From contig JBJOPS010000063.1 of the NCBI GenBank assembly GCA_046050465.1, positions 1 to 19,432 of the forward strand: a DNA stretch of 19,432 nt, given 5' to 3'. The notes beneath the pieces were generated by a model, which ran no database searches, was not told the DNA's origin, and saw nothing but the letters and a program-made list of their open reading frames with translations. The position numbers and the translations under genes were made by a program. Positions 1 to 8,724 of this stretch are shown here, piece after piece (the stretch's first letter is position 1; each line of letters opens with the position of its first letter). The DNA comes from Egaibacter sp046050465 (GTDB lineage Bacteria > Pseudomonadota > Gammaproteobacteria > Burkholderiales > Burkholderiaceae_C).

Positions 1-833
1 TTAAGGCCAGCCTGCAAGGCAAATTCGTGTGGCGTGCGCCAGTCTAGCGCACTGTGAGGACGCACCTCGTTATAGTCCCGCCGCCAGGCCTCGATCTTGG
101 CTTTCGCATCCTCCAGGCTCAGGAACCAGTGCTGGTTTAAACATTCCTGGCGCAGCCTGCCGTTGAAGCTCTCGACCATGGCGTTGTCGGTGGGTTTGCC
201 GGGTCGACTCAAATCCATTTCGATGCCTTGGTCATAGGCCCACTTGTCCATCACCTTGCCGATGAACTCGCTGCCGTTGTCGGTCTTGATGATGGCGGGC
301 TTTCCCCTGGTGTTCACAATGGCCTTCAGTACCTGCACGACATCTTCGCCTTTGAGGCTTTGCCCAACATGGATAGCCAGGCTTTCGCGGGTGTAGCAAT
401 CGAGCACGGTGAGCATGCGCAGTTTGCGTCCGTCAAACAGGTTGTCAGCTACAAAGTCCATGCTCCAGATCTGGTTGGTCTGCTGGGCTTGCACATGCGG
501 CTGGCGCAGTTGAGCTGCCTTGTTACGCCTGGGCCGCTTGTGGCGCAATGACAGGCCTTGCTCCCGGTACAGCCGGTAGACCCGTTTGTGGTTGTCTTTG
601 AAGCCTTCGCGCCTGAGCAGGACATGAACTCGCCGGTAGCCGTAGTGCACGCGGGTTTGCGTGATCTCTTTGATGCGCATTTGCAAGGCGCTGCTGTCAG
701 CGGCGATGCTTTGGTAGCGGTATACGGTACGACTGATTTTCATGACCTGACATACTTGACGTTCACTGGCCCCGTATCTCTGGAGGAGATCACGGGCCAG
801 TTCACGCTTGCACGAAGGCCCTAGAGCTTTTTT
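1..833 (-). CDS. IS3-family transposase OrfB (DDE integrase), 3' end off window
   Basis: Catalytic half of the transposase, made as an OrfAB fusion by -1 frameshifting. Reading leftward from the A6G run gives 277 uninterrupted codons to the window edge. An N-terminal HTH_21-like region (LARDLLQRYGASERQVCQVM) precedes the rve integrase core. Counting from the slip site, the catalytic triad is D126 (in WSMDFV), D185 (in KTDNGSEF) and E221 (in NAMVESFNGR). D185 and E221 are separated by 35 residues, the classic DD(35)E spacing. The end, RPHSALDWRTPHEF, is the conserved C-terminal signature, so only a few residues should be missing. There is no good independent start, which fits expression by frameshift. 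No damage is visible. Confidence 0.9.
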
Positions 834-1087
834 GACAGCACGTCCTGCAGCATGGCCTTGTCCAGGCTCAAATCGGCCACCAGGCGCTTGAGCTTGCTGT
901 TCTCTTCCTCCAACTGCTTGAGCTTTTTCAGCTCCGACGGACCCAAACCCGCGTATTTCTGGCGCCACTTGTAGAACGTGGCATCGCTGATGCCCATCTT
1001 GCGGCAGATCTCCTCGACCTTGGTGCCCAGCTCGGACTGCTTGATCGCAAATGCGATCTGCTCTTCTGTAAACCTGCTTTTCTTCAT
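821..1087 (-). CDS. IS3-family transposase OrfA (HTH protein)
   Basis: This 88-residue DNA-binding subunit of the IS transposase has the MKKSRFTEEQIAFAIKQ start typical of IS51/IS407-group OrfA. It continues with an HTH (EEICRKMGISDATFYKWRQK) and then a leucine-rich coiled coil (LKQLEEENSKLKRLVADLSL) used for multimerisation. I place the start at the ATG at 1087 rather than an ATG 33 bp upstream, because family members begin at MKKSRF and a purine-rich AAAGAGAG lies just ahead of it. The gene ends in a TAG right after the AAAAAAG slippery heptamer (827-833), where a fraction of ribosomes would shift -1 to make OrfAB. Confidence 0.92.
   Translation of the reverse strand: MKKSRFTEEQIAFAIKQSELGTKVEEICRKMGISDATFYKWRQKYAGLGPSELKKLKQLEEENSKLKRLVADLSLDKAMLQDVLSKKL
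827..833 (-). promoter_or_regulatory. A6G slippery heptamer for -1 programmed frameshift
   Basis: On the minus strand the run AAAAAAG falls near the last codons of orfA (TCA AAA AAG CTC TAG). Slipping back by one base leads directly into the open orfB frame (AAA AAA GCT CTA). A6G is the commonest frameshift motif of IS3-family elements. I did not identify a downstream stimulatory hairpin. Confidence 0.75.
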
Positions 1088-1140
1088 GGCATGCTCTCTT
1101 TCCCATAGGGTGAAAATCATGCCGGAATTTCTACTTTTGA

Positions 1141-2598
1141 TTGGCTCAGATTATTGGGGTAGGGTCAACGGGTGCCGGCTTGCCCATTGCACTGAACCTG
1201 GCTGCCATGAGCGAGGCGGCAGCATTTGATGCCACAGACTACAAGGCGCTGGTGTGCGTCTTCATGTTTGGTGGCAACGACTACAGCCATATGGTCATTC
1301 CGTACGACGATGCCAACTACAACCACTACAACACCATCCGTGGTGGCGGTGCCGGGCAAACGGCCGGAGGTATTGCATTGTCGAAAGCCAGCCTCACGGC
1401 AACCCTGTTGAACCCCACAGTAGCACCTGTTGACCCGGTGGCAGGTACTGGCACACGTCAATACGCGTTCCATCCGTCCATGACGGGTTTGGCGGGTCTG
1501 TTCAACACGGGCAAGGCGGCGGTGCAGCTTAACGTCGGTCCCCTGGTGGTCCCCATGAACAGGGCGAACTATGAAAACTCCAACCGGACGCTCTATCCAC
1601 GTCCGCCACAATTGTTCTCACACAACGACCAGCAATCACTGTGGCAATCATCATCGCCGGAGGGCTCCACCATTGGGTGGGGTGGCAATATGGGTGACCT
1701 GGCGCTGTCGGACAATGGGGGCTCGCTATTTACCTGCATGTCAGTCTCAGGCAACGCGGTTTTTCTCTCGGGCGATACTGCGCTGCAATATCAGGTCACG
1801 ACCAACGGAGCCATCAAGATCCGGCCCGCCACCGATTCCACAGTGTACGGTTCCACTGCTGTGCGAAGTGCCCTGAATGCCATGGTCCGGCAGACGGCGA
1901 GTGTCAACAAAATTGAAAATGAATACAACAAGGTAACGGATCGGGCCTTGACCTATGAGTCGATGGTGACGACGGCGCTGGCCAACAACGTGACATTGCC
2001 TACTACCTTCCCGACCGGGAATTTTGGTGACCAGCTCAAAATGGTGGCACGACTGATCAAGGGCCGCGCTGGCTTGGGCAGTGTCAAGCGACAGGTGTTC
2101 TTTGTGTCGCTGGGTGGATTTGACCTGCATGATGGCCTGATCGCGCAGGGGGCCGTCAATATGGATCGGGTGAGCGCTGGCATGACCGCTTTTCACCATG
2201 AGATGGTGGCACAGGGTATCTCTGACAAAGTAACCGCTTTTACCGCATCCGACTTTGGTCGTACCCTGTCATCCAACGGCGATGGCACCGACCACGGTTG
2301 GGGCAGTCATCACATCATGGTCGGTGGTGCAGTCAGGGGAGCCGCGTTTTATGGGGTGCCGCCACCAGTGAGCACATCAGATGTCAGACTGGGAGGTGTT
2401 TATCTGCCGGAGAATCAGTGGCATGTCGGGCAGGGCCGACTGATTCCTACGACGTCAGTTGATCAATATGCGGCGACACTGGCCAAATGGTTTGGCGTGA
2501 CAGATACCGAAATGTCCGGGGTTTTACCCAAGATTGTCAATTTCGGTGGAGTAGTTAATGGCATTGACTACTCCAGAGATATGGGATTTATGACGTAG
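1141..2598 (+). CDS. DUF1501 family protein, 5' end truncated by IS
   Basis: DUF1501 proteins are secreted, alkaline-phosphatase/sulfatase-fold proteins of unknown function, usually exported by the Tat pathway and often encoded beside a DUF1800 gene. The frame shows the family hallmarks: LNLAAMSEAAAF-DATDYKALVCVFMFGGNDY near the start, FFVSLGGFDLHDGL in the middle, and TASDFGRTLSSNGDGTDHGWGSHH, with likely metal-binding Asp/His residues, in the last third. About 485 residues survive, close to full length. What is missing is the very start: relatives begin with a short twin-arginine segment before the hydrophobic stretch, but here the frame opens with a TTG right after an in-frame TGA at the IS end. 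No convincing ribosome binding site precedes it. The product is therefore probably not made, or not exported, and the gene may be a pseudogene. Its stop overlaps the convergent diguanylate cyclase gene by 11 bp. Confidence 0.85.
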   Translation: MAQIIGVGSTGAGLPIALNLAAMSEAAAFDATDYKALVCVFMFGGNDYSHMVIPYDDANYNHYNTIRGGGAGQTAGGIALSKASLTATLLNPTVAPVDPVAGTGTRQYAFHPSMTGLAGLFNTGKAAVQLNVGPLVVPMNRANYENSNRTLYPRPPQLFSHNDQQSLWQSSSPEGSTIGWGGNMGDLALSDNGGSLFTCMSVSGNAVFLSGDTALQYQVTTNGAIKIRPATDSTVYGSTAVRSALNAMVRQTASVNKIENEYNKVTDRALTYESMVTTALANNVTLPTTFPTGNFGDQLKMVARLIKGRAGLGSVKRQVFFVSLGGFDLHDGLIAQGAVNMDRVSAGMTAFHHEMVAQGISDKVTAFTASDFGRTLSSNGDGTDHGWGSHHIMVGGAVRGAAFYGVPPPVSTSDVRLGGVYLPENQWHVGQGRLIPTTSVDQYAATLAKWFGVTDTEMSGVLPKIVNFGGVVNGIDYSRDMGFMT

Positions 2599-4594
2599 CT
2601 CCGTACAAAGTTACGCAGTTGCGCCCCTGTTGCTTTGCCGCGTAACAGGCAGTATCTGCTGCACGCAGGACATCGACCGCGGTGGTGAACGTTGAGTCCA
2701 CACGAACCAGTCCAATACTGGCCCCCACGCCGAATACGTGGCCTTCCCACTGGAGTTGATAAGAGATAACAGCGCCGCGTAATTTTTCGGCAATATTTTG
2801 AGCCTTGGATAATGGGCACTGGTTCAGCAAGACTGCAAACTCATCGCCACCGAGTCGGGCTACCGTGTCGGACTTGCGTACATGGGCTGCAAGCGCATGA
2901 GCCACATCGCGCAACAATGCGTCACCCGCCGCATGGCCGCCGGTATCGTTAACCTGTTTGAAGCGATCCAGGTCAATGAACAATGCGCAAAAAGGCTCTT
3001 GCCCGGCCCGCTGCGTGGCATCTTCAAGCAATGTTTCGAAAGCCGCGCGGTTGAATAGGCCAGTCAAAGAGTCATGACTGGAGGTCCAGGTTAACCGCTC
3101 ACGCTGCTTTCTGACCTCGGTTACGTCCTCAATCGTCCAGATGGTACCTTTGGATCGGTCTCCTGCAAGCACAGCACGCCCCCGCATGTGGGCCCAAAAC
3201 AGCTGGCCGGAGCGTCGCATCAGTTCCACTTCACCATCAAAGGAGCCATGCTCCATGAATGCAGGCCTGGCGCGTTCCGACAGGGACTGGTATGCCGCAT
3301 CAGATGCATAGATCATGCGACTGGGTTGACCCAGCGCATGTTGTTTTTCGCATCGGAAAATATGACAAAAGTGACGACTGACCAGCTCAAAGTGCCCATT
3401 GCGTGTCAACGCAATGCCGACTTCGGCGTGATCGAGCACAGCCTCAAGCTGTTCCAGAAGGGCTTGTGTTTCCCCCTGTTTTTGATAGCGCTGTTCCACC
3501 ACTTGCTGAAAAGCCCGGGCCAGCTCACCCACTTCCCCGCGCTCTTGCGGCCACCCATCGGAAGAGGGGCCTACTTCGGCAAGCATCTTCTCCGCGCGCC
3601 TGCGAAGTGCGGAGATTGGTCGCGTCAGGTATAAGCCCGAAATGCCAGCCAGCACCGCTGCCACCAGGCCAACGCCGGCGGCTGCTTTCCATGCCGTTAT
3701 TCGTGCGGCGGCCACCGGCTGCAGGGCCACAGCCTGGGGTGTCAGGCGTACCAGAACCCAGTCTGAAACCGGAATGCCCGCCATTGATACCAGATACCCG
3801 TTGGACAATGTCGCTTTGCCGTTGGTGTCAATTGGACTGCCAGACGAGTGCCATTGGTTGAAAACATCCATCAGACCCGGTTCATCACCTGCGCTCCCCA
3901 TTACCCGTTTGGCATCAGGATGTGCCAGCAAGATGCCGACACGATTCATGATGAGTGTGCTTGATCCGGCCTGGCGGGGCTGGCGAGTGACTTCCGAAAA
4001 TAAACTGGTCGATTCCAGCGTCAACGAACCAGCAATGATCCCGGTAACCTTCCCTTCGGATGAGAGCACGGGAATTGAAATGACGACGATGGGCGAATTG
4101 CTTACTTTGCCCACAATCGGCTCTGACACAACTGGCTGATCAGTTTTTAAAGCCTTCTGGAAATACGCACGGTCTGCAATATTGGGCAAATTGGCGGTTG
4201 GAGCACCTTTGACCAATCGCGCCAGCATGTCGCCATTGGCCTGCGCGGCGAAAACACTGTCGAACAATGCACCAATGGCTGGCTTGTCCGCCAGAAATTG
4301 GGTCATGGCCGCAGGGTCTTGCCACATGGCTGGTTGCGTTTGGCGTGCCACGGAGATCAATGTGCCTTGCAGCATGTCGATCTTGGTGGCAAGCAGTGCT
4401 GCGGTGCGCTCGGAGTCGTCGCTGTCCCCCTGCATTAGCAAGCGCTGGATGTCGTCCCGTGTGGTGATCAGTACCAGCTGGGCTGTACCAACGGCGGATA
4501 ACACGCCGGTAAGCACCACCATTGTGATGATTTTGAATTTGAGCGTGGTAAACCAGCGTTGCATCGATGATGGGGCTATCTTCGAAAGTGTCAT
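2588..4594 (-). CDS. Membrane diguanylate cyclase (Cache-HAMP-PAS-GGDEF)
   Basis: Predicted to make the second messenger c-di-GMP from two GTP in response to an extracytoplasmic signal. Order in the 668-residue protein: a transmembrane helix at about 20-43; a periplasmic Cache-type sensor at about 45-300 (IADRAYFQKAL...VSEPIVGKVSNSPIVVISIPV is typical); a second helix at about 304-323; HAMP at about 324-375; PAS at about 380-495, ending in TIWTIEDVTEVRKQRERL; and GGDEF at about 500-660. The active-site loop is intact (GGDEF at 582-586), with the metal and substrate region FIDLDRFKQVND before it. An RxxD product-inhibition site (RKSD, 573-576) sits five residues ahead of GGDEF, so the enzyme should be active and feedback-controlled. 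There is no EAL domain. The ATG at 4594 has only a weak purine-rich AAGAGCGAG upstream. The signal sensed is unknown. Confidence 0.93.
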   Translation of the reverse strand: MTLSKIAPSSMQRWFTTLKFKIITMVVLTGVLSAVGTAQLVLITTRDDIQRLLMQGDSDDSERTAALLATKIDMLQGTLISVARQTQPAMWQDPAAMTQFLADKPAIGALFDSVFAAQANGDMLARLVKGAPTANLPNIADRAYFQKALKTDQPVVSEPIVGKVSNSPIVVISIPVLSSEGKVTGIIAGSLTLESTSLFSEVTRQPRQAGSSTLIMNRVGILLAHPDAKRVMGSAGDEPGLMDVFNQWHSSGSPIDTNGKATLSNGYLVSMAGIPVSDWVLVRLTPQAVALQPVAAARITAWKAAAGVGLVAAVLAGISGLYLTRPISALRRRAEKMLAEVGPSSDGWPQERGEVGELARAFQQVVEQRYQKQGETQALLEQLEAVLDHAEVGIALTRNGHFELVSRHFCHIFRCEKQHALGQPSRMIYASDAAYQSLSERARPAFMEHGSFDGEVELMRRSGQLFWAHMRGRAVLAGDRSKGTIWTIEDVTEVRKQRERLTWTSSHDSLTGLFNRAAFETLLEDATQRAGQEPFCALFIDLDRFKQVNDTGGHAAGDALLRDVAHALAAHVRKSDTVARLGGDEFAVLLNQCPLSKAQNIAEKLRGAVISYQLQWEGHVFGVGASIGLVRVDSTFTTAVDVLRAADTACYAAKQQGRNCVTLYGATS

Positions 4595-4755
4595 GGGCTC
4601 GCTCTTGTTGAGGGGACGTGTCTACCATAAACCGATCGCAACCCGTCCCACAGGCCAGCTCAGGATAGCCGGGCTGGTAGATGTGAAACCTTTAATGTGT
4701 CGGGTGTTTGCCTCCCATTATTAATCCAGCAGCCAAGGGCCAATTTCTATTTAGA

Positions 4756-7700
4756 CTATAAAAATCGCTGCAAATACTTGCCGGTATGACTGGCCGGGTT
4801 GGTGGCAATGGCTTCCGGCGTGCCCACCCCCACCACCTGGCCGCCACCGGCGCCGCCTTCGGGGCCCATGTCGATGAGCCAGTCGGCTGTCTTGATGACA
4901 TCCAGGTTGTGTTCAATCACCACAATCGTGTTGCCCGCGTCACGCAGGTGCTGCAGCACTTTCAATAGCAGGGCGATGTCGGCAAAGTGCAGCCCGGTAG
5001 TGGGTTCGTCCAGGATGTACAGCGTGCGGCCCGTGTCGCGCTTGCTCAGTTCCAGCGCCAGTTTCACGCGTTGTGCCTCCCCGCCCGACAATGTGGTGGC
5101 GGCCTGGCCCAGCTTGATGTACGAGAGGCCCACGTCCAGCAGTGTCTGCAGTTTGCGGGAGATGGTGGGCACCGCGCTGAAAAATTCGGCTGCGGCCTCG
5201 ACCGTCAGATCCAGAACCTGGGCGATGTTTTTGCCCTTGTAGAGCACCTCCAGCGTCTCGCGGTTGTAGCGCTGGCCATGGCACACGTCACACGGCACAT
5301 AAACGTCGGGCAAAAAGTGCATTTCCACTTTTTTCACCCCGTCACCCTGGCAGGCTTCACAGCGGCCCCCGGCCACGTTGAAGCTGAAGCGTCCGGGTCC
5401 ATAGCCGCGCTCACGTGCCTGCGGCATCTCGGCCATCAGCTCCCGAATGGGCGTGAACATGCCGGTGTACGTGGCCGGGTTGCTGCGGGGCGTGCGGCCA
5501 ATGGGCGACTGATCGACATTGATGACCTTGTCGAAATGCTCGATGCCCTGAATTTCTTCGTGTGGCGCGGGTTCTTCGTGTGCGCGGTAAAGTTGGCGAG
5601 CCACGGCGGCATAAAGTGTGTCGTTCACCAGCGTGGATTTGCCCGAGCCGGAGACGCCGGTCACACAGGTGAACAAACCTACTGGAAACGCCACGCTCAC
5701 GCCGCGCAGGTTGTTGCCGGTGGCATTGATGACGCGAATCGCCTGCAGGTCGCCCTGGGTGGCGATGTGCGCTGCATTGCGGTCTGCCCATGCGAGTGCA
5801 GCCTTGCTGGGCGGTGTTTTGGAGGCAGGCTTTTTCTCGGGCGCGGCGGGTGCCACGGTGGGCAACCAGGCGGTGCGTCGTCGGGGCACGGCAATTTGCA
5901 GGGTGTGGGCCAGGTATTGGCCGGTCAGCGATTCGGTATTGGCTTTCACGTCGTCAAACGTGCCTTGCGCAATCACCCGCCCACCATGGATACCAGCGCC
6001 CAGGCCCATATCAATCACATGGTCGGCAGCGCGCATCATGTCTTCGTCGTGTTCCACTACCAGCACGCTGTTGCCAATGTCGCGCAAGTGTTTCAGGGTG
6101 TCAATCAACCGGTCGTTGTCGCGCTGGTGCAGGCCGATGCTGGGTTCGTCCAGCACATACATCACGCCCGTCAGGCCGGAGCCGATTTGCGAGGCGAGCC
6201 GGATGCGCTGGGACTCTCCACCACTGAGCGTCTCGGCGCTGCGGTCCAGGCTCAGGTAGTTCAGGCCCACGTCGTTGAGGAATTTCAGGCGCAGCCCGAT
6301 TTCGCGTACCACCTTGTCGGCAATCTCGCCTTTTGAGCCCGACATTTTCAGGTTCTGAAAATAGTCCAGACTCTCCCGCAGCGTGACGTGGCTCACCTCA
6401 AAGATGGCGCGGGCTTGTGCCCCTTCGCCAATTTTCACGTGCCGCGCTTCGGTGCGCAGCCGCGTGCCCCCACACGCCGTGCAGGGCTGGGTGCTGCGGT
6501 AACGCGCCAGATCTTCCCGCACCATCACCGAGTCGGTCTCGCGGTAGCGGCGCGCCATGTTGGGCAGAATGCCTTCAAACGGGTGTTTGCGCGTGAGCTT
6601 TTTGCCTTTGGCGCCGCCGGAATCCATCACATAGCTGAACTTGATTTCTTCTTCGCCCGAGCCGTGCAGCACCGCTTGCTGCACCGCCTGCGGCAGGCTG
6701 TCAAAAGAGGCCTCAATATCGAACTTGTAGTGTTTGGCCAGACTCTCCAGCATGGCAAAGTAGTAGCCATTGCGCCGGTCCCAGCCCTTGATGGCACCGC
6801 TGGCCAGGCTGAGCGTGGGGAAGGCAACGACGCGTGCGGGGTCAAAAAACTCCATCGAACCCAGACCATCACACGCCGGGCACGCACCCATCGGCGAGTT
6901 GAACGAGAACAACCGGGGCTCCAGCTCGCTGATGGAGTAGCTGCACGCCGGGCAGGCAAATTTGGCGTTAAATAGATGCTCTTTTGGGCTGTAGCCCTCG
7001 TCAGTATTGCCTGAGGTGCTATCAATTTCGAGAGCAATGGCTCGCCCGTCTGACACACGCAGAGCCGCTTCAAAACTCTCGGCCAGGCGCTGAGTCAAAT
7101 CCGGGCGCACCTTGATGCGGTCAATCACCACGTCGATGTCGTGCTTCTCGGTTTTCTTGAGGGGTGGTAATTCTTCGAATTCGTAAGCCTTGCCATTGAC
7201 CCGGAATCGCACGTAGCCTTGCGCCTGCATCTCGGCAAACACGTCCAGAAACTCGCCCTTTTTTTCACGTGCCAGCGGCGCCAGAATCATCAGGCGGGTG
7301 TCTGGTGGCAGCGCCAGCACGGCATCCACCATCTGACTCACGGTCTGGGACTGCAGCGGCAAGCCGTGGTCCGGGCAATACGGCGTGCCGGCCCGGGCAA
7401 ACAGCAGTCGCAAATAGTCGTGAATCTCGGTGACGGTGCCCACCGTGGAGCGGGGGTTGTGCGACGTGGCTTTTTGCTCGATGGAGATGGCCGGGCTCAG
7501 GCCCTCGATCACGTCCACATCGGGCTTGTCCATCAGCTGCAGAAATTGCCGGGCGTAGGTGGAGAGGCTTTCCACGTACCGGCGCTGGCCTTCGGCGTAC
7601 AGCGTGTCAAAAGCCAGGCTGGACTTGCCCGAACCGCTCAGGCCGGTGATGACCACCAGCTGGTTGCGCGGGATGTCAACGTCGATGTTCTTGAGGTTGT

Positions 7701-7791
7701 GGGTTCGCGCGCCGCGGATGCTGATCTGGCGGGCGTTGAGCGGTATCGGCAGGCGGTCGGCTTCGGAATCAGGGGAATCAGGTAGGGGCAT
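4756..7791 (-). CDS. uvrA: UvrA, excinuclease ABC subunit A
   Basis: Damage-recognition ATPase of nucleotide excision repair. It dimerises, scans DNA and loads UvrB at lesions. The 1011-residue protein carries two ABC ATPase modules: Walker A at 50-57 (GLSGSGKS) and 712-719 (GVSGSGKS), signatures LSGGES at 522 and LSGGEA at 901, and LDEP Walker B motifs at about 547 and 927. Zinc-binding cysteine pairs are at C280/C283 with C304/C307, and C811/C814 with C834/C837. It is longer than the usual 940 or so residues because of a Pro/Lys/Ala-rich linker at about 636-686 joining the two halves, and a short N-terminal extension. It lies 39 bp downstream of the LysR gene on the same strand, so co-transcription is possible. 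I saw no convincing LexA box close upstream. Confidence 0.98.
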   Translation of the reverse strand: MPLPDSPDSEADRLPIPLNARQISIRGARTHNLKNIDVDIPRNQLVVITGLSGSGKSSLAFDTLYAEGQRRYVESLSTYARQFLQLMDKPDVDVIEGLSPAISIEQKATSHNPRSTVGTVTEIHDYLRLLFARAGTPYCPDHGLPLQSQTVSQMVDAVLALPPDTRLMILAPLAREKKGEFLDVFAEMQAQGYVRFRVNGKAYEFEELPPLKKTEKHDIDVVIDRIKVRPDLTQRLAESFEAALRVSDGRAIALEIDSTSGNTDEGYSPKEHLFNAKFACPACSYSISELEPRLFSFNSPMGACPACDGLGSMEFFDPARVVAFPTLSLASGAIKGWDRRNGYYFAMLESLAKHYKFDIEASFDSLPQAVQQAVLHGSGEEEIKFSYVMDSGGAKGKKLTRKHPFEGILPNMARRYRETDSVMVREDLARYRSTQPCTACGGTRLRTEARHVKIGEGAQARAIFEVSHVTLRESLDYFQNLKMSGSKGEIADKVVREIGLRLKFLNDVGLNYLSLDRSAETLSGGESQRIRLASQIGSGLTGVMYVLDEPSIGLHQRDNDRLIDTLKHLRDIGNSVLVVEHDEDMMRAADHVIDMGLGAGIHGGRVIAQGTFDDVKANTESLTGQYLAHTLQIAVPRRRTAWLPTVAPAAPEKKPASKTPPSKAALAWADRNAAHIATQGDLQAIRVINATGNNLRGVSVAFPVGLFTCVTGVSGSGKSTLVNDTLYAAVARQLYRAHEEPAPHEEIQGIEHFDKVINVDQSPIGRTPRSNPATYTGMFTPIRELMAEMPQARERGYGPGRFSFNVAGGRCEACQGDGVKKVEMHFLPDVYVPCDVCHGQRYNRETLEVLYKGKNIAQVLDLTVEAAAEFFSAVPTISRKLQTLLDVGLSYIKLGQAATTLSGGEAQRVKLALELSKRDTGRTLYILDEPTTGLHFADIALLLKVLQHLRDAGNTIVVIEHNLDVIKTADWLIDMGPEGGAGGGQVVGVGTPEAIATNPASHTGKYLQRFL

Positions 7792-7830
7792 GGGTGGCGG
7801 GCGCGCGTGGGCAACCCTAGATGATAGCCA

Positions 7831-8724
7831 TCAACGGCTGACCTCCAGCAGCCACGACTGGAACAGCGCCACCACGGCGCTGTGGGAGACGTCCTGCACC
7901 CCCCGCTCGCGCGGTTCAACGAACCAGTAACCGTGGGCATCGGTGAGCTCGTGGTCGTCCAGCCGGCGCAGGCGGTGCTCGGCCAGATCGCGCTCCACCA
8001 TCGGGGCGTCAACCACTGCCACACCGGCTCCGGACACAGCTGCGTTGATCGCCTGATCCATGGTGGAAAAGGCAATGCCCGGCCGTGGGTCAACCGACCG
8101 GATACCCAGCGAGGCAAACCAGTTTTCCCAGATGGGCAGGCGCTTGTTGCCACTCAGGATGTGCAGTAACGTCACTTTGGACAGGCTGGGGGCCGCGCCG
8201 TCCTGCCATAGCTCGGGGCTGGCCACAGCGATGTGCTGCTCCTGGCGCAGCAGGCGGCAATCACATTTGGCCCACGGTTCGGCCAGAAACATCACCAGGC
8301 AGTCGTATTGCCGGGCTTCGCGCAGTGTGGTGACCGTGTTGGTGGTGATGGAAAGATCAATATCAGGGTGTCGCCCGTGAAAGCTGCGCAGGCGCGGGGC
8401 CAGCCAGCGCGAAGCAAAGGTTTCGGGCACGTTAACCGCAATACGCTGGCGTGCGCCCAGATGGTGAATCTGCTCTACCGCACTGTTGATGGTGCCAAAC
8501 GCCATATCCAGGCTTTTGGCCAGCACGCTCCCGGCGGGCGTCAGGATCAGGCCCTGGTAGTGGCGCACAAATACGGGTTTGCCCAGCCATTCTTCCAGCT
8601 GCTTGATCTGACGGCTGATGGCGCCCTGCGTGACATGGAGCTGGTCGCCAGCCCCGGTAAAGCTGCCGCAGCGGACGGCAGCGTCAAAAGCACGCAGGGC
8701 GTTGAGTGGGGGCAGGCGTTTCAT
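7831..8724 (-). CDS. LysR-family transcriptional regulator (GcvA/AmpR-like)
   Basis: This 297-residue protein has a typical LysR winged HTH at about 5-63 (LNALRAFDAAVRCGSFTGAG, then TQGAISRQIKQLEEWLGKPVF). A periplasmic-binding-protein-like effector domain follows from about 90, with family motifs such as NVPETFASRWLAPRL and the ISGAGVAVV-type turn (AAVSGAGVAVVDAPMV). The sequence style matches the GcvA/AmpR/TrpI branch. The effector and targets cannot be read from the sequence. It is divergent from the MFS transporter gene with 122 bp between the starts, the usual layout for a LysR protein controlling its neighbour, so that gene is the first candidate target. uvrA follows 39 bp downstream on the same strand. 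Confidence 0.93.
   Translation of the reverse strand: MKRLPPLNALRAFDAAVRCGSFTGAGDQLHVTQGAISRQIKQLEEWLGKPVFVRHYQGLILTPAGSVLAKSLDMAFGTINSAVEQIHHLGARQRIAVNVPETFASRWLAPRLRSFHGRHPDIDLSITTNTVTTLREARQYDCLVMFLAEPWAKCDCRLLRQEQHIAVASPELWQDGAAPSLSKVTLLHILSGNKRLPIWENWFASLGIRSVDPRPGIAFSTMDQAINAAVSGAGVAVVDAPMVERDLAEHRLRRLDDHELTDAHGYWFVEPRERGVQDVSHSAVVALFQSWLLEVSR

Larger units (their letters stand above)
1..1140 (-). mobile_element. IS3-family insertion sequence (IS51/IS407-type), left end outside window
   Basis: A transposase gene pair reading leftward fills this stretch: a short HTH orfA, an A6G slippery run at its end, and a DDE orfB in the -1 frame that is still open at base 1. This is the standard IS3-family layout. 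The right boundary is approximate. It must lie between the orfA start (1087) and the first DUF1501 codons (about 1141-1150), because the DUF1501 frame begins abruptly there, just after an in-frame TGA at 1138-1140. The terminal inverted repeats cannot be paired because the other end is off the window, and no target duplication can be checked. Both reading frames appear intact, so the element may be recent or still active. Confidence 0.88.

Noticed and set aside
228..824. Plus-strand open frames under the IS
   Set aside because: They are antisense to the clearly coding transposase orfB and show no domain.
4987..6336. Long open frame of 449 codons on the plus strand
   Set aside because: It lies entirely antisense to uvrA, has no recognisable domain, and has the His/Gln/Val-rich composition typical of a shadow of a GC-rich gene.
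7792..7830. LexA (SOS) box expected ahead of uvrA
   Set aside because: No CTGT-N8-ACAG-type palindrome was seen in the 39-bp gap, and uvrA appears to follow the LysR gene directly.
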